Shown here: in pieces, positions 7,611-15,783 of the stretch | Layout of the letters: the number at the start of each line of letters is the position of its first letter | Position numbering within the stretch: the first letter of the stretch is position 1 | Origin: JAENVT01 sp963720775 | Lineage (GTDB): Bacteria > Actinomycetota > Acidimicrobiia > Acidimicrobiales > Ilumatobacteraceae | Assembly: GCA_963720775.1 (NCBI GenBank) | Contig: CAVRGR010000007.1 | Coordinates: forward strand, 744,001-808,000 | Length of the DNA stretch: 64,000 nucleotides | Reading direction: 5' to 3' | Position numbers and translations under genes: made by a program | Notes under the pieces: model-generated | Told to the model about the DNA's origin: nothing | Seen by the model: only the letters and a program-made list of their open reading frames with translations | Databases searched by the model: none

Positions 7611-8032
7611 GGCAGCACGTCGGCGAGCAGTTCTGGTGGCGGAGCAGGTAGTCCGCACAACACGACCGAGTTGACGGCCTGATCGGCGAGACCGGGTCCG
7701 CGAACATCGATGTCGAAGCCGTAGCCGCCGATCACCGGAAGCGAGGGCGCCCAGTGCCCGGTTGTGTTGGTCGGGACGCTGTAGGGCGGTTCACCGTTGA
7801 TCCCGAGGATCCCGCTCGACCCGTCTGGCCAGCCACTGGTCGTGAGCGTCACGCCAGCGCAATCGGCCTGATAGGTCATTGACGGCGCAATGGGCGTGGA
7901 GCTGGTGACCGGTGACTCCTCGTGGAGGACGTTGTCGACAAGTAGTCGTTGCTGGCTCGTGCAAGCTGACAGGCCGGTGATGGTGGCAGCAGAGATGAGT
8001 GTGCGAATGATGTTCGCGGTCTTTCTGGACAT
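7607..8032 (-). CDS. Putative lipoprotein
   Basis: A 141-residue protein from ATG 8032. The signal ends with a lipobox (ITGLSAC) near residue 21, giving a lipid-anchored exported protein. The mature part contains two Cys (QADCAGVTLTT and VVLCGLPAP) that could pair, plus a Gly-rich IGGYGFDIDVRGPG strand. No family was recognised. It is the first gene of the minus-strand operon 8032-6650. Confidence 0.6.
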   Translation of the reverse strand: MSRKTANIIRTLISAATITGLSACTSQQRLLVDNVLHEESPVTSSTPIAPSMTYQADCAGVTLTTSGWPDGSSGILGINGEPPYSVPTNTTGHWAPSLPVIGGYGFDIDVRGPGLADQAVNSVVLCGLPAPPPELLADVLP

Positions 8033-8498
8033 GATGATTTCTGGCAATCGTTGGTGCACGACAGGGCACGACAACCCATTGGTGTACGAACGGCCAATGA
8101 CCATCAATGCCCCGCCTTGCGGCGGATGGGGGCGCGGGTAGTCGTTGCTCCCTACGGGCGGGGCGACCACATGGAGCCCGTAGATCAGTGCTTCCGCTCC
8201 GTCGAAGAATTCTTGCTCCGACACTCTGCATGATGCCCATCCGCGAGACGGGGCACGTAGGGCAATGGTCCCCACGGTGTGTGTGCCCGACTCATTTCGC
8301 ATTGCGGCTCCTGGTCGATCGCGCTTGACTCGGGGGCTTCCGGCCGCGAGGGGACCTTTGGCTCTCGCAACTGACGAGTCGGGGTCGATAATGATGATGA
8401 CAGCTGAGTCGCCGCGCGGCGATGCGGCAGGCGCTGCGTGGCGGCGTCGTTGTGCCTGGCAGTTGGGTGGCTACGGCGTCGTTAGGAGGAGTTCCGGC
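8033..8498. other. Divergent intergenic region
   Basis: 466 bases separate the lipoprotein start (minus) from the GGDEF gene (plus). I see no convincing reading frame, tRNA or palindrome. It must hold both promoters. The only clear element is the ribosome site of the GGDEF gene at 8484-8490. Confidence 0.5.
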
Positions 8499-9770
8499 GT
8501 GAGGACGTTGGCAGGTGAGACCATTGAGTTGAACGCACTGGCGATGCTTGACGCGCTGCCGGAACGGGTGATTCGGTATCGTCTCTCGGATCTGGTGGTG
8601 ACCTATTGCAATGCTGTCTGGGCAGCCGGGTATCACCTGGAGCCGGCTCAAGTGATCGGCCGGCCGCTGGATCAATTCCTCAACGCGGACGGACTCGCCG
8701 GCCTCAAATCACAGCTCGCCCTGCTCGGGCTCGACAACCCAGTGCTGGTCGATTGCGTCGCTCGTTCTGATTTCAGCGTTCCAGGCCAGTTCATTGAATG
8801 GGTCGATCGTTACCTGAGCCTTCCTGACGGTGCCGAGGTACTGGCCGTGGGCCGCGATGTGACCGATCGCCACATCGCCGAGTTGAACCTGGCCGAGACC
8901 CAAGCTCAGTTCCGCGATCTCGCCGACAAGTCCGCCGACGTCGTCTGGCGCTTCGCCTCCGAGCCGTCCCCGCATTTCACGTACATGAGCCCGTCGGTCG
9001 AAACGATCCTCGGCTATCCACCGTCGTACTTCCTCGACGACTTTGCACGGATGCTCGAAATCATCGACGATTCAGGCAGGTTGGCCATCGCCCTGGCGAT
9101 CCGCGGTGAACAGGTCCTCAAGCGCTTCGACTTTCACTTTCGCCACGCCAACGGCACGATCGTCGTCGGTGAGACTCAGACCACCGTCGTACGCCGCGGT
9201 CTGCAAGGTGTGAGCCGTGACGTCACCGAACTACGACAATTGCAAGAAAACATTGCCGAGCTCGCTTTGCGCGATCCGCTGACCGGGCTGGCCAACCGCC
9301 GTCTGTTCAACGAACTCCTCGAGGCAGACTTGGCGCGCAAACAACGCGGCGGCCAGCCGCTGGCAATCGCGTTTCTCGACCTCGACGGGCTGAAAGATGT
9401 CAACGACACCCACGGCCACGACGCCGGCGACTTCGTCTTGTGCGAGACAGCTCGGCGACTGCTGTCGACGGTGCGCGGCGCCGATTTCGTGGCCCGTCTC
9501 GGCGGCGACGAGTTCGTGGTCGTCTACGAGCCGAACGACCCGAACTCGACCAACCTCATCCAACGCATCGACCGTGCCGTTTCCGCACCGATCGAAATCA
9601 CGCCCACCACTGCCGTGCTCTGTCCCGCCAGCATCGGCGTCGCCGACACGCGCACCATCGGGTATCACGCGATCGAACTCCTTGCCGCCGCAGACGAGGC
9701 GATGTACGAAACGAAGCGTGCTCACCACGCCGCCCAAGAAGCTGAGCGCGAGAACCTTCCAAGCCCCTGA
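8499..9770 (+). CDS. PAS-GGDEF diguanylate cyclase
   Basis: A 423-residue protein starting at GTG 8499, with AGGAGGA eight bases upstream. Two PAS-like sensor regions come first: residues about 10-120 (LPERVIRYRLSDLVVTYCNA) and 130-250 (SPHFTYMSPSVETILGYPP). The GGDEF domain follows (DPLTGLANRRLFNELL; active-site GGDEF at about residues 335-339). The product-inhibition site RxxD is present five residues before it (RGAD-FVARL). It should therefore make cyclic di-GMP from two GTP and be feedback-controlled. No membrane segment is seen, so it is a cytosolic sensor with an unknown signal. Confidence 0.9.
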   Translation: MRTLAGETIELNALAMLDALPERVIRYRLSDLVVTYCNAVWAAGYHLEPAQVIGRPLDQFLNADGLAGLKSQLALLGLDNPVLVDCVARSDFSVPGQFIEWVDRYLSLPDGAEVLAVGRDVTDRHIAELNLAETQAQFRDLADKSADVVWRFASEPSPHFTYMSPSVETILGYPPSYFLDDFARMLEIIDDSGRLAIALAIRGEQVLKRFDFHFRHANGTIVVGETQTTVVRRGLQGVSRDVTELRQLQENIAELALRDPLTGLANRRLFNELLEADLARKQRGGQPLAIAFLDLDGLKDVNDTHGHDAGDFVLCETARRLLSTVRGADFVARLGGDEFVVVYEPNDPNSTNLIQRIDRAVSAPIEITPTTAVLCPASIGVADTRTIGYHAIELLAAADEAMYETKRAHHAAQEAERENLPSP

Positions 9771-9883
9771 GGTGCCCCTCACGCAACAAGACGATCGCCG
9801 AAGCATCCTCTCGAAGTCACCCATATCCACGCCGCAGATGCGCGACCAAGACAGATGTCCCACACGCCCAGAAGGGACCTGAG

Positions 9884-10279
9884 TCAGGGGACCCCTGGTT
9901 TGTCGGGCGGCGTGACGGGTGATGGGCGAGGGAGGCGCTTGCCGCCCGCCAATTGTTTGAGCGCTGCTCGCCGCGCGGCGCTGACCTGTTGCCCGCGCCG
10001 AATCGAAGCCTTGGCTGTTTCCCAGACAAGTCCACCAGCGATCAATGTCAAGAACAGAAACAGCCACAGCGGCGCGCTGAAGTGAAACCAGAGCCAGTGG
10101 ATTTGGGCTGACTCGCCGTTCTGGGCGATGAGCAAGACAACGGCGACGGCGATGGTCCCACCGATGATCATTCCCCAACGGAAGGGATGCTTGATTGATC
10201 GTTGGAGCGTGCGAGCGATTTCTTTGTTGCTCAGGTTTGAAGGTGGCGGAACTGTCGAAGGGTTCGGTTGCTCATTCAT
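9884..10279 (-). CDS. LapA/DUF1049 family membrane protein
   Basis: A 131-residue protein from ATG 10279. Two membrane helices, WGMIIGGTIAVAVVLLIAQN and LWLFLFLTLIAGGLVWETA, flank the short W-F-H-F loop that marks the lipopolysaccharide assembly protein A domain. In Gram-positive bacteria this domain occurs in small membrane proteins of unknown role. A basic tail (RRAALKQLAGGKRLPRP) follows. It converges with the diguanylate cyclase gene. A perfect 16-bp palindrome lies 29 bases upstream. Confidence 0.75.
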   Translation of the reverse strand: MNEQPNPSTVPPPSNLSNKEIARTLQRSIKHPFRWGMIIGGTIAVAVVLLIAQNGESAQIHWLWFHFSAPLWLFLFLTLIAGGLVWETAKASIRRGQQVSAARRAALKQLAGGKRLPRPSPVTPPDKPGVP

Positions 10280-10307
10280 CAGGCATGCTCCATTCTCGGG
10301 TCGGGCC

Positions 10308-10323
10308 CGTCGATCGATCGACG
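10308..10323. promoter_or_regulatory. Perfect 16-bp palindrome upstream of the LapA-like gene
   Basis: CGTCGATCGATCGACG is a perfect palindrome in the 337-base divergent gap between the LapA-like gene and the DUF2254 gene. It could be an operator, but its CGATCG core is short-period and could arise by chance in GC-rich DNA. Nothing else was seen in this gap. Confidence 0.3.
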
Positions 10324-10616
10324 CTGTCCGTCGCGCATACGGATGTGATCGTTGAACGGTCTCGCCGAGCTGGCCGAGAACCGACCCTTGACCTTCGAGT
10401 GTAGACACGCCGCGCGAGCCCGAAGTGCAACGTTCTACGAGCGGATGGACCTGGGCAGCCACTAGCCCCCGGTAACGCGTTCGTGGCCTGTCTTGCCTCT
10501 CGTGAGGAGCTCTAGTGGCTGGCTCGGGTTCACCTCCGACTCGCGCGGTACGTAGAGTTGAGTGGAGTGGCGGCGTCGGCCACAAGACGAGTGAGGGCAG
10601 GTCTGGTTTGGTGGTC

Positions 10617-11954
10617 ATGTCGAAGCGGCTGATCCGAGTGCGACGTCCGCAGGGTGTCGAGTCCGAAGACGCACGCAGGGCGCACGTGCGTGAGACGCTG
10701 CGTTCGTCGCTGTGGTTTGTGCCGATCCTCTCCGTTCTGGCTGCGGCGGCTCTGGCGCTGGTGGCCGGTGCCGCGGACCACCGCTATCCCGGGAGGCCTT
10801 CGTGGCTCTCGTACAGCGGTGGCCCCACTAGCGCGCAGCAGATCCTCACTACGATCGCCGTGTCGATGATGACGTTCACGGGACTGGTGTTCACGATCAC
10901 GATCGTTGTGCTCCAGCTTGCGAGCAGCCAGTTCTCGCCCCGCGTCCTGCGGTCGTTTCTGCGCGATCGCGGTAGCCAGCTGTGCCTGGGCATCTTCACG
11001 GCGACGTTCGTATACGCCTTGTTGGTCCTCGTTCAGGTGCGCACCGGTTCGGTCGGACCTGTTTTCGTTCCCGGGTTGTCGATCACAATCGCGCTGGGTC
11101 TCGTCACAGCCAGTCTCGGCGCATTCATCTTCTTCGTCAACCACATCGCCCAGTCGATCCGGGTCGTCAACATCATCGCCTCGGTGGCCGAGGAAACGCA
11201 CCACTCGATCGACGCGCTATGGGCGGAGAGTCCGTCCACCGATCCGGAGCGCGAGTTGCGGCTGTCCCCGGATCCCAGCATCGTCGTGCTCGATCTTCGG
11301 GGAGGCGGCGTCTTGCTCGGGCTGAACGTGAATGGACTTGTCGCCATTGCCGCCCGCCAGAGCTGCGTCATGCGGCTCTTGCCGAAGGTTGGAGACTTCG
11401 TCGCCAACGGCGCGCCGTTGTTCGCGATCCACGACGCTCGCGAACCGGTGAATGCCGACGCACTGCACCGCCAGGTCGACTTCGGGCGGGAGCGCACGAT
11501 GCGCCAGGACCCCGCTTTCGGGCTCCGACAGCTGGTCGACATCGCCTCCAAGGCACTGTCGCCGGCCGTGAATGACCCGACCACCGCGGTGCAAGCGATC
11601 GATCGCATCCACGACATCCTGAGCCACCTCATCAAGCTCCCGGAATCCGCCCACCACTACTGCGATGGAGCTGGCGACGTCCGCCTCGTCCGCGACGTTG
11701 TCACGTGGCCAGGTTTCGTGGCGCTCGCGTTCGAGGAGATCCACGAATACGGCGGAGCCTCGGTGCAGGTGCATCGGCGGCTGCGGGCGTCGCTCGAGGA
11801 ACTGCTTTCGATCGCCGCGCCGAATCGTCGCGAGCCGTTGCTCCGCCAGATGACGCTCGTCGACCGGGCCGCGAGACGTCACTTCTCCGAGCCAGAAGAG
11901 CAGGCGATGGCGCTCGAATCGGATCAGTCGGGGATCGGCGGAGTCCGCGATTGA
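10617..11954 (+). CDS. DUF2254 family integral membrane protein
   Basis: A 445-residue protein from ATG 10617. Four N-terminal membrane helices are visible: LWFVPILSVLAAAALALVAG, the MMTFTGLVFTITIVVLQL stretch, LCLGIFTATFVYALLVL and ITIALGLVTASLGAFIFF. The QLASSQFSPRVLRSFLRDR and FVNHIAQSIRV motifs are typical of DUF2254. The C-terminal half is cytosolic and includes a GLNVNGLVAIA region and DPTTAVQAIDRIHDIL. The function of the family is unknown. GTG codons just upstream are alternative starts. Confidence 0.85.
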   Translation: MSKRLIRVRRPQGVESEDARRAHVRETLRSSLWFVPILSVLAAAALALVAGAADHRYPGRPSWLSYSGGPTSAQQILTTIAVSMMTFTGLVFTITIVVLQLASSQFSPRVLRSFLRDRGSQLCLGIFTATFVYALLVLVQVRTGSVGPVFVPGLSITIALGLVTASLGAFIFFVNHIAQSIRVVNIIASVAEETHHSIDALWAESPSTDPERELRLSPDPSIVVLDLRGGGVLLGLNVNGLVAIAARQSCVMRLLPKVGDFVANGAPLFAIHDAREPVNADALHRQVDFGRERTMRQDPAFGLRQLVDIASKALSPAVNDPTTAVQAIDRIHDILSHLIKLPESAHHYCDGAGDVRLVRDVVTWPGFVALAFEEIHEYGGASVQVHRRLRASLEELLSIAAPNRREPLLRQMTLVDRAARRHFSEPEEQAMALESDQSGIGGVRD

Positions 11955-12035
11955 CTTGCCTCTCTCGCGGCGTCTCGAGCAATCCGGCGATGACGTTGGC
12001 GACGTTCCGGATGCAGAACGACAGATTGTGCAACC

Positions 12036-12533
12036 TCAGACGCAGAACAGGTTTTGGATCTGCTCCGGAGGGGTGGAGTCGGCGGGACGCATAGCGCAGA
12101 GCACCTTCGACTCGCCGTTGCTCGTCACCCAGTACTGCACAAAGGTCGCTCCATCCGTGGCCCAACACATGAGAGCTGCCTCCGTGGCGTCATGTCCCGG
12201 CAGAAGCAGTGACGGCGGGGTTGGTGGTGGTGTCACGACGACGATGTTGCGAATATCCGCGATCGTCACCGTTTCCGCCCTGGCGAACTGGTCGTATCCG
12301 CTCGGAGCAAAGTCCATGCAGCGGCCCTCGACCGAGTTCGCGACTGTCGTGGGTCCAGTCGTCGTAGTGCTTGGTTCTGACTCCCTCATCTCAACGATGG
12401 ATGATGTCGCCCCCTCGGGAGCCTGCGTCGCGGTGTCCGAGCACGAGCCACCGATGAGAGCCAGTGCCACGATCGAAACTGAACCGGTCATCAAGACCCT
12501 TCGGCCATCGAGGTTCCGTACCAAGTAGCGCAT
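12036..12533 (-). CDS. Putative lipoprotein whose start codon lies in the dispersed repeat
   Basis: A 165-residue protein from ATG 12533. Residues MTGSVSIVALALIGGSC form a lipoprotein signal; an ATG at residue 15 is another possible start. The mature part has a Thr-rich linker and several Cys (GRCMDFAPSG, ALMCWATDG, VLCAMRPA, NLFCV) suggesting disulfides. The start ATG and the GGAG eight bases before it are part of the dispersed repeat copy at 12522-12575. The same start context is used by the gene at 49285. No family was recognised. Confidence 0.6.
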   Translation of the reverse strand: MRYLVRNLDGRRVLMTGSVSIVALALIGGSCSDTATQAPEGATSSIVEMRESEPSTTTTGPTTVANSVEGRCMDFAPSGYDQFARAETVTIADIRNIVVVTPPPTPPSLLLPGHDATEAALMCWATDGATFVQYWVTSNGESKVLCAMRPADSTPPEQIQNLFCV

Positions 12534-12575
12534 AGTGCCCGCTCCGGCGCGGCAGCGCAAGGGTCTCCACCGGCA
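12522..12575 (+). repeat. Dispersed repeat, copy A (5' half)
   Basis: Carries TAGTGCCCGCTCCGGCGCG and then GCAGCGCAAG, the left hairpin half of the element. The right half is diverged. Its complement holds the start region of the adjacent lipoprotein gene. Confidence 0.7.
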
Positions 12576-12774
12576 CAAAACAAAGACGGAGCGTGCCAAG
12601 GCCGAACCCCGCACCGACAAGCACGAAGCCGAATACAAGAGGCGACGAGATCGATGCGACCCACCACGCACTGGTGTAGCGCTCGGCCTGCCTGTCGGAT
12701 CGTCGCGGGAGTGCAGACTGCCCGACGCCGAACGTCGTGTCCATCACTCCGATCGCGGCAGTTCGGTGCGCGGC

Positions 12775-13092
12775 TCAGTTCAGGCCGAGAACCGTGCTGA
12801 GTGCGTCGTCGAGGGCCCAGATCTCTTCGACCCTGAGGTGGCCGACTCGCTTGCCCAAGCGCTGGATGTCGACAGCTCCGAGTTGCTCGACGAGAACCCG
12901 TGTGAGGGCGCCTCCAACCTCGATCTCGGGTCGGAACGACGCTGGTCGAGCGCTGCGTGATGTGGGTGCCACGATCACGACCGACCGCGACAGCAGCTCG
13001 TCGGCCTGTACCACGACTGCGAAGCGTTCGCCGGCTTGTTCATGTCCGGTGCTCTTCGGTACGCGGAATCTGTATACCTCACCGCGGCGCAC
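12775..13092 (-). CDS. mazF: MazF/PemK-type toxin
   Basis: A 105-residue protein. MRRGEVYRFRVPKSTGHEQAGERFAV opens with the R-G-E-V-Y and the basic/His region of the MazF/PemK fold. RFAVVVQADEL and VIVAPTSRSA are the central strands, and TRVLVEQLGAVDIQRLGKRV matches the conserved V-E-Q-x-x-x-V-D motif. MazF toxins cleave single-stranded RNA at short sequences. It overlaps the antitoxin gene by 14 bases, and the antitoxin comes first as is usual. Confidence 0.85.
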   Translation of the reverse strand: MRRGEVYRFRVPKSTGHEQAGERFAVVVQADELLSRSVVIVAPTSRSARPASFRPEIEVGGALTRVLVEQLGAVDIQRLGKRVGHLRVEEIWALDDALSTVLGLN

Positions 13093-13318
13093 GCATCGAC
13101 TCCATCAGCGATGCGACCGACAGCATCTCGGCGCGGTCCTGCTCGTCGGCTTCGAGCGTTGCGGCCTCTTCCACGAGCAAACGGCGTCGATTCAATCGCT
13201 CCGCCGAGGCGAGCAACGAGGAGCGGATCGCGTCAGAAAGTGTCAGGCCCGACGCTTCGAGCATCCGAAGAGCCCGCTCAGCTTCATCGTCGAGACGAAC
13301 TGAGATTGCCTTTGCCAC
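13079..13318 (-). CDS. mazE: Ribbon-helix-helix antitoxin of the MazEF pair
   Basis: A 79-residue protein from GTG 13318. AKAISVRLDDEAERALRMLEA is a ribbon-helix-helix strand-helix start (I-S-V-R-L-D-D), followed by the second helix GLTLSDAIRSSLLASAERL and an acidic C-terminal tail that should wrap the toxin. The GTG is preferred over an ATG at 13345 because a palindromic operator lies directly upstream at 13325-13343 and would otherwise fall in the coding region. Confidence 0.8.
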   Translation of the reverse strand: MAKAISVRLDDEAERALRMLEASGLTLSDAIRSSLLASAERLNRRRLLVEEAATLEADEQDRAEMLSVASLMESMRAPR

Positions 13319-13324
13319 GCCCCA

Positions 13325-13343
13325 GTATGACACTTCGTCATAC
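13325..13343. promoter_or_regulatory. Palindromic operator of the MazEF operon
   Basis: GTATGAC-ACTTC-GTCATAC: perfect 7-bp arms and a 5-base spacer, seven bases upstream of the antitoxin GTG. Ribbon-helix-helix antitoxins bind such sites to repress their own operon. The binding is inferred. Confidence 0.6.
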
Positions 13344-13411
13344 ATTGGACAACCCGCCAGATTCGGCAGATCTGTACCTGCCACGAGTGACGTCACTTGT
13401 AGTCTCGTGGA

Positions 13412-13921
13412 ATGCGGTATGAGCGGTCGCTGTCCGCCACCGGCGAGGCGCCGAGTCGGGTGCGCGCTGGGCCACCTAGTCCAGCCGATCGGTCCCGTAC
13501 CCTGCCCTGGCACCTACGGCTGTACGTCGTGGTGCTCGCGCTCATGATGCTCCACGCGATCGGGCTGATGATCGCTGCGACGATCACCACCGCCAATCCC
13601 TCGCTCGTCCGAGGAACCCGAGTGCCGCCATGGAGCCACGTGACGTTCTACCTCGTCACGAACTTCATCCTGGTCGTCTACACCGGCTATCTGATGGCGC
13701 TGATCGTGAAGCGACGTCGGTCGGCCATCCTGCACAACGGCGTGGTGTGTGTGTTGACGATTACCCTTCACGTCGCCTGGCATGCGCTGGGTATGAAGTC
13801 CACGATCGGGATGGTCGCCGACTCGATGCCGATCGTCCTGGGCGTTGTCTACTTCACGATGTCTGTGTCGGTTCGACAGGCGCTCGTCGAACATGGCGAA
13901 CGCGTCGCGACGCACACATAG
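13412..13921 (+). CDS. Four-helix membrane protein of unknown function
   Basis: A 169-residue protein with a polar N-terminus and four hydrophobic helices: LYVVVLALMMLHAIGLMIAA, VTFYLVTNFILVVYTGYLM, GVVCVLTITLHVAWHALGM and SMPIVLGVVYFTMSVSV. The TLHVAWHALGM His pair and DSMPIVLGVVYF resemble small DoxX-like or DUF membrane proteins, but no family is certain. Its TAG stop is formed by the left edge of repeat copy B. It diverges from the MazEF operon. Confidence 0.6.
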   Translation: MRYERSLSATGEAPSRVRAGPPSPADRSRTLPWHLRLYVVVLALMMLHAIGLMIAATITTANPSLVRGTRVPPWSHVTFYLVTNFILVVYTGYLMALIVKRRRSAILHNGVVCVLTITLHVAWHALGMKSTIGMVADSMPIVLGVVYFTMSVSVRQALVEHGERVATHT

Positions 13922-13998
13922 TGCCGGTCCGGCGCGTCGGCGCAAGAGCGATGATGAGCGCAGAACAACGTGCGCGAGATCGGCAGTTAGGCGCTAGA
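13917..13998 (+). repeat. Dispersed repeat, copy B (full length)
   Basis: Runs from CATAGTGCC through GGCGCGTCGGCGCAAG and GCGCAGAACAACGTGCGCG to GATCGGCAGTTAGGCGC. The first seven bases include the stop codon of the upstream gene. Confidence 0.8.
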
Positions 13999-14050
13999 TG
14001 ACGACTCGCGCAGGTGGCGCTCGGCCCCGGCGGGATCACAGAGGTCAGAG

Positions 14051-14281
14051 TTAAAAGACGAAGAAGCCCAACAACATCCAGGCAGCCGTAACGCATACGG
14101 CCGCAGCGGCCATCATGAAGGCGCCTCGAACGCGAAAGAAGCGAGAGAAGATCATCGTCGGTATTGCCAAGGCAAAACCGAACCACGTAAGCCAGCCGCT
14201 GACACTCCAGTCGAGCGCGACAACCGCCAAGACCCAGGCGACGACGTGGATGCTGCGTTGTTTCACTCCCCGCACTACCAC
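14051..14281 (-). CDS. Small membrane protein (76 aa)
   Basis: Three hydrophobic segments fill most of the protein: IHVVAWVLAVVALDWSVSGW, LTWFGFALAIPTMIF and GAFMMAAAAVCVTAAWMLLGF. A short basic start (MVVRGVKQRS) suggests an N-in topology. It is a single gene between repeat copies B and J, with no recognised family. Confidence 0.5.
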   Translation of the reverse strand: MVVRGVKQRSIHVVAWVLAVVALDWSVSGWLTWFGFALAIPTMIFSRFFRVRGAFMMAAAAVCVTAAWMLLGFFVF

Positions 14282-14326
14282 GAGCTGGAACCGCGAGACG
14301 TGATGCGCAGGTCGGACACCCGAGCA

Positions 14327-14380
14327 GAATGCCCGCGCCGGCGCGCCGGCGCTAGCGTGGCTCAGAGGCAGAACCGCGGA
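14327..14380 (+). repeat. Dispersed repeat, copy J (degenerate)
   Basis: Reads AATGCCCGCGCCGGCGCG then CCGGCGCTAGCG and GGCAGAACCGC. It keeps the GCCGGCGC hairpin centre and the AGAAC block, but the rest is diverged. Confidence 0.5.
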
Positions 14381-14428
14381 TCCACGGGTGATCGCCGAAG
14401 GTACGCGAGAACGGTAGATCGGCGTTCG

Positions 14429-15079
14429 CTACGTCCCTGTGCTCGCTGCCAAGACGACCCAGCTTGGGTCGTCCGTGGTTTTGCTCACCCTGAGGCCGCT
14501 GGCGAGAGCGAGCGACGCCATTTCGTGATCGTCGACGATCGTGGCCTCGAATGCCTGCGAGAACGACTGTCCATCCAGTGTGTAGGTGACGGTGGCCGCG
14601 AACGCTCGGGCATCGCGGTGTACGACGTGATGCAGATGAATCGCGACGTCACCACTCGCGCCCTCGGAATCGGACGGAACCCAGTCCGGTGGGTAGCGCT
14701 CCACGACGACCACGCCGTCACCGGCAACGTGCTTGCGGCACACGCGCAGGAGGTCCAATCGGCGTGACCGTTCCGGATGGTTGATGAGATGGCTGAGTGC
14801 CAGCACGACGTCGAACTGTCGGCCGAGGTCGAGCGTCCGCACGTCACCCAGCACAGTCTCTGCCCCGACGACGCAGGCCAGCATCGCTTCTGAGTTGTCG
14901 ACGGCGACGACAGCGTGGCCGTCCGCGGCGAGTGGATTGGCGATCCTCCCCGTTCCGCAGCCGAGGTCGAGGACGCGTGCGCCGGCAGCAAGCAACGAAC
15001 GGACGCGACCCAGTTCCGGTTCCGCTGGCAGCGCAGCGTAGATCTGTACCGGTGATCCGTCGGGAGCGACGTCACTCAT
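14429..15079 (-). CDS. Class I SAM-dependent methyltransferase
   Basis: A 216-residue protein from ATG 15079. Motif I VLDLGCGTGRIANPLA binds S-adenosylmethionine. AVVAVDNSEAML carries the acidic residue that holds the ribose, TVLGDVRTLDL is motif II, and FDVVLALSHLINHPE is motif IV. The C-terminal half (RYPPDWVPSDSEG through HLHHVVHRDARAF) matches the small-molecule methyltransferase layout. Substrate unknown. It is a lone gene between repeat copies J and C. Confidence 0.85.
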   Translation of the reverse strand: MSDVAPDGSPVQIYAALPAEPELGRVRSLLAAGARVLDLGCGTGRIANPLAADGHAVVAVDNSEAMLACVVGAETVLGDVRTLDLGRQFDVVLALSHLINHPERSRRLDLLRVCRKHVAGDGVVVVERYPPDWVPSDSEGASGDVAIHLHHVVHRDARAFAATVTYTLDGQSFSQAFEATIVDDHEMASLALASGLRVSKTTDDPSWVVLAASTGT

Positions 15080-15100
15080 ACCCCGAGTATCGCAGCCCCA

Positions 15101-15187
15101 AGTAGCGCCGAATGCCCGCTCCGGCGCGACAACGCAAGGTCCTCATCGGCGCAGAACGACATGCCCGAGATCGACAGATCTGGCGCC
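15101..15187 (+). repeat. Dispersed repeat, copy C (full length)
   Basis: Runs from AGTAGCGCCGAATGCCCGCT through GCGCAGAACGACATGCCCG to GATCGACAGATCTGGCGCC. In the complement, the TACTTGG and GGAGCGGGCA blocks seen in copies A and G are kept, but the ATG is changed. Confidence 0.8.
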
Positions 15188-15188
15188 T

Positions 15189-15446
15189 TCAGAACGGTTG
15201 TCCAAAGACTCGCAGGCGTGCGGATGCTTCGGGAGGAAGGAAGTCCTCGAACCATGCACACCGGAGGGCCTGTCGGAAGTTTCGATTCGCTGTTGCTGCC
15301 CGCTCGAACCGCTCCAGGTCTTCGGGATGTGATTGCAAGAGGTTCTCGATGGGGCTAGCGCCGACGTAGCCGAGCTCCTTTTCGTCACGCGCCGAGGCGG
15401 AAAGCGCGACGATCACCTCAACGAGATCGAGCGATATGCCTGTCAT
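15189..15446 (-). CDS. Hypothetical small protein (85 aa), possible DUF6869-like
   Basis: ATG 15446 overlaps the preceding gene's stop as ATGA. The peptide begins MTGISLDLVEVIVALSASAR and contains LGYVGASPIENLLQSHPEDL and FRQALRCAWFEDF. The layout (G-x-x-P-x-E-x-L-L, then R-x-A-L-x-x-x-W) is like short immunity or DUF6869-type proteins that follow a larger acidic partner. Function unknown. Confidence 0.5.
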   Translation of the reverse strand: MTGISLDLVEVIVALSASARDEKELGYVGASPIENLLQSHPEDLERFERAATANRNFRQALRCAWFEDFLPPEASARLRVFGQPF

Positions 15447-15772
15447 ATCATGTCATCGTCGGCGCCCGTCGTGATGTCCGACATCAGATCGCTTGCCCAG
15501 AAGTCCGGCGACGTGTGGTCTCGCCCGGATCTGTCATAGCGCCACCAGGTCTCGATCAGGCGACGCTGGTCGAACCTCGGCGCACCGCGCACCCAGTAGT
15601 AGATGGCAAGCATTCGCGCCGTCTGAAATCCGGTGTCCGCTTCGAGCGCGGCGCGATGTGTGGCATCGAGGCATCGGCGCAGAGGCCACCGACCGCCCGA
15701 CTGGCTCGACGTCGCGCCCAACAAGAGCCCTATCCAAGTACGCAGACAATCCTCTTCCGCCAGGGCGACCAC
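15443..15772 (-). CDS. Hypothetical protein (109 aa), upstream partner of the 85-aa gene
   Basis: Read from GTG 15772, because the codons upstream fall in repeat copy I. Trp-rich segments (CLRTWIGLLLGATSSQ, IYYWVRGAPRF, LIETWWRYDRSGRDHTSP) give an unusual aromatic composition. It is translationally coupled to the next gene. No family was recognised. The start and the reality of the first 15 residues are uncertain. Confidence 0.4.
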   Translation of the reverse strand: MVALAEEDCLRTWIGLLLGATSSQSGGRWPLRRCLDATHRAALEADTGFQTARMLAIYYWVRGAPRFDQRRLIETWWRYDRSGRDHTSPDFWASDLMSDITTGADDDMI

Positions 15773-15783
15773 ACCAACGCAGA

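Noticed and set aside
13917..13998. Repeat copy B ends in GTTAGGC, which fits the integron attC core GTTRRRY.
   Set aside because: Copies C, D and E have GATCTGG, TTCTGGG and AAATGGG at this place, and no matching RYYYAAC is present at the left edge. I therefore do not call the repeats attC sites, although the layout resembles an integron.
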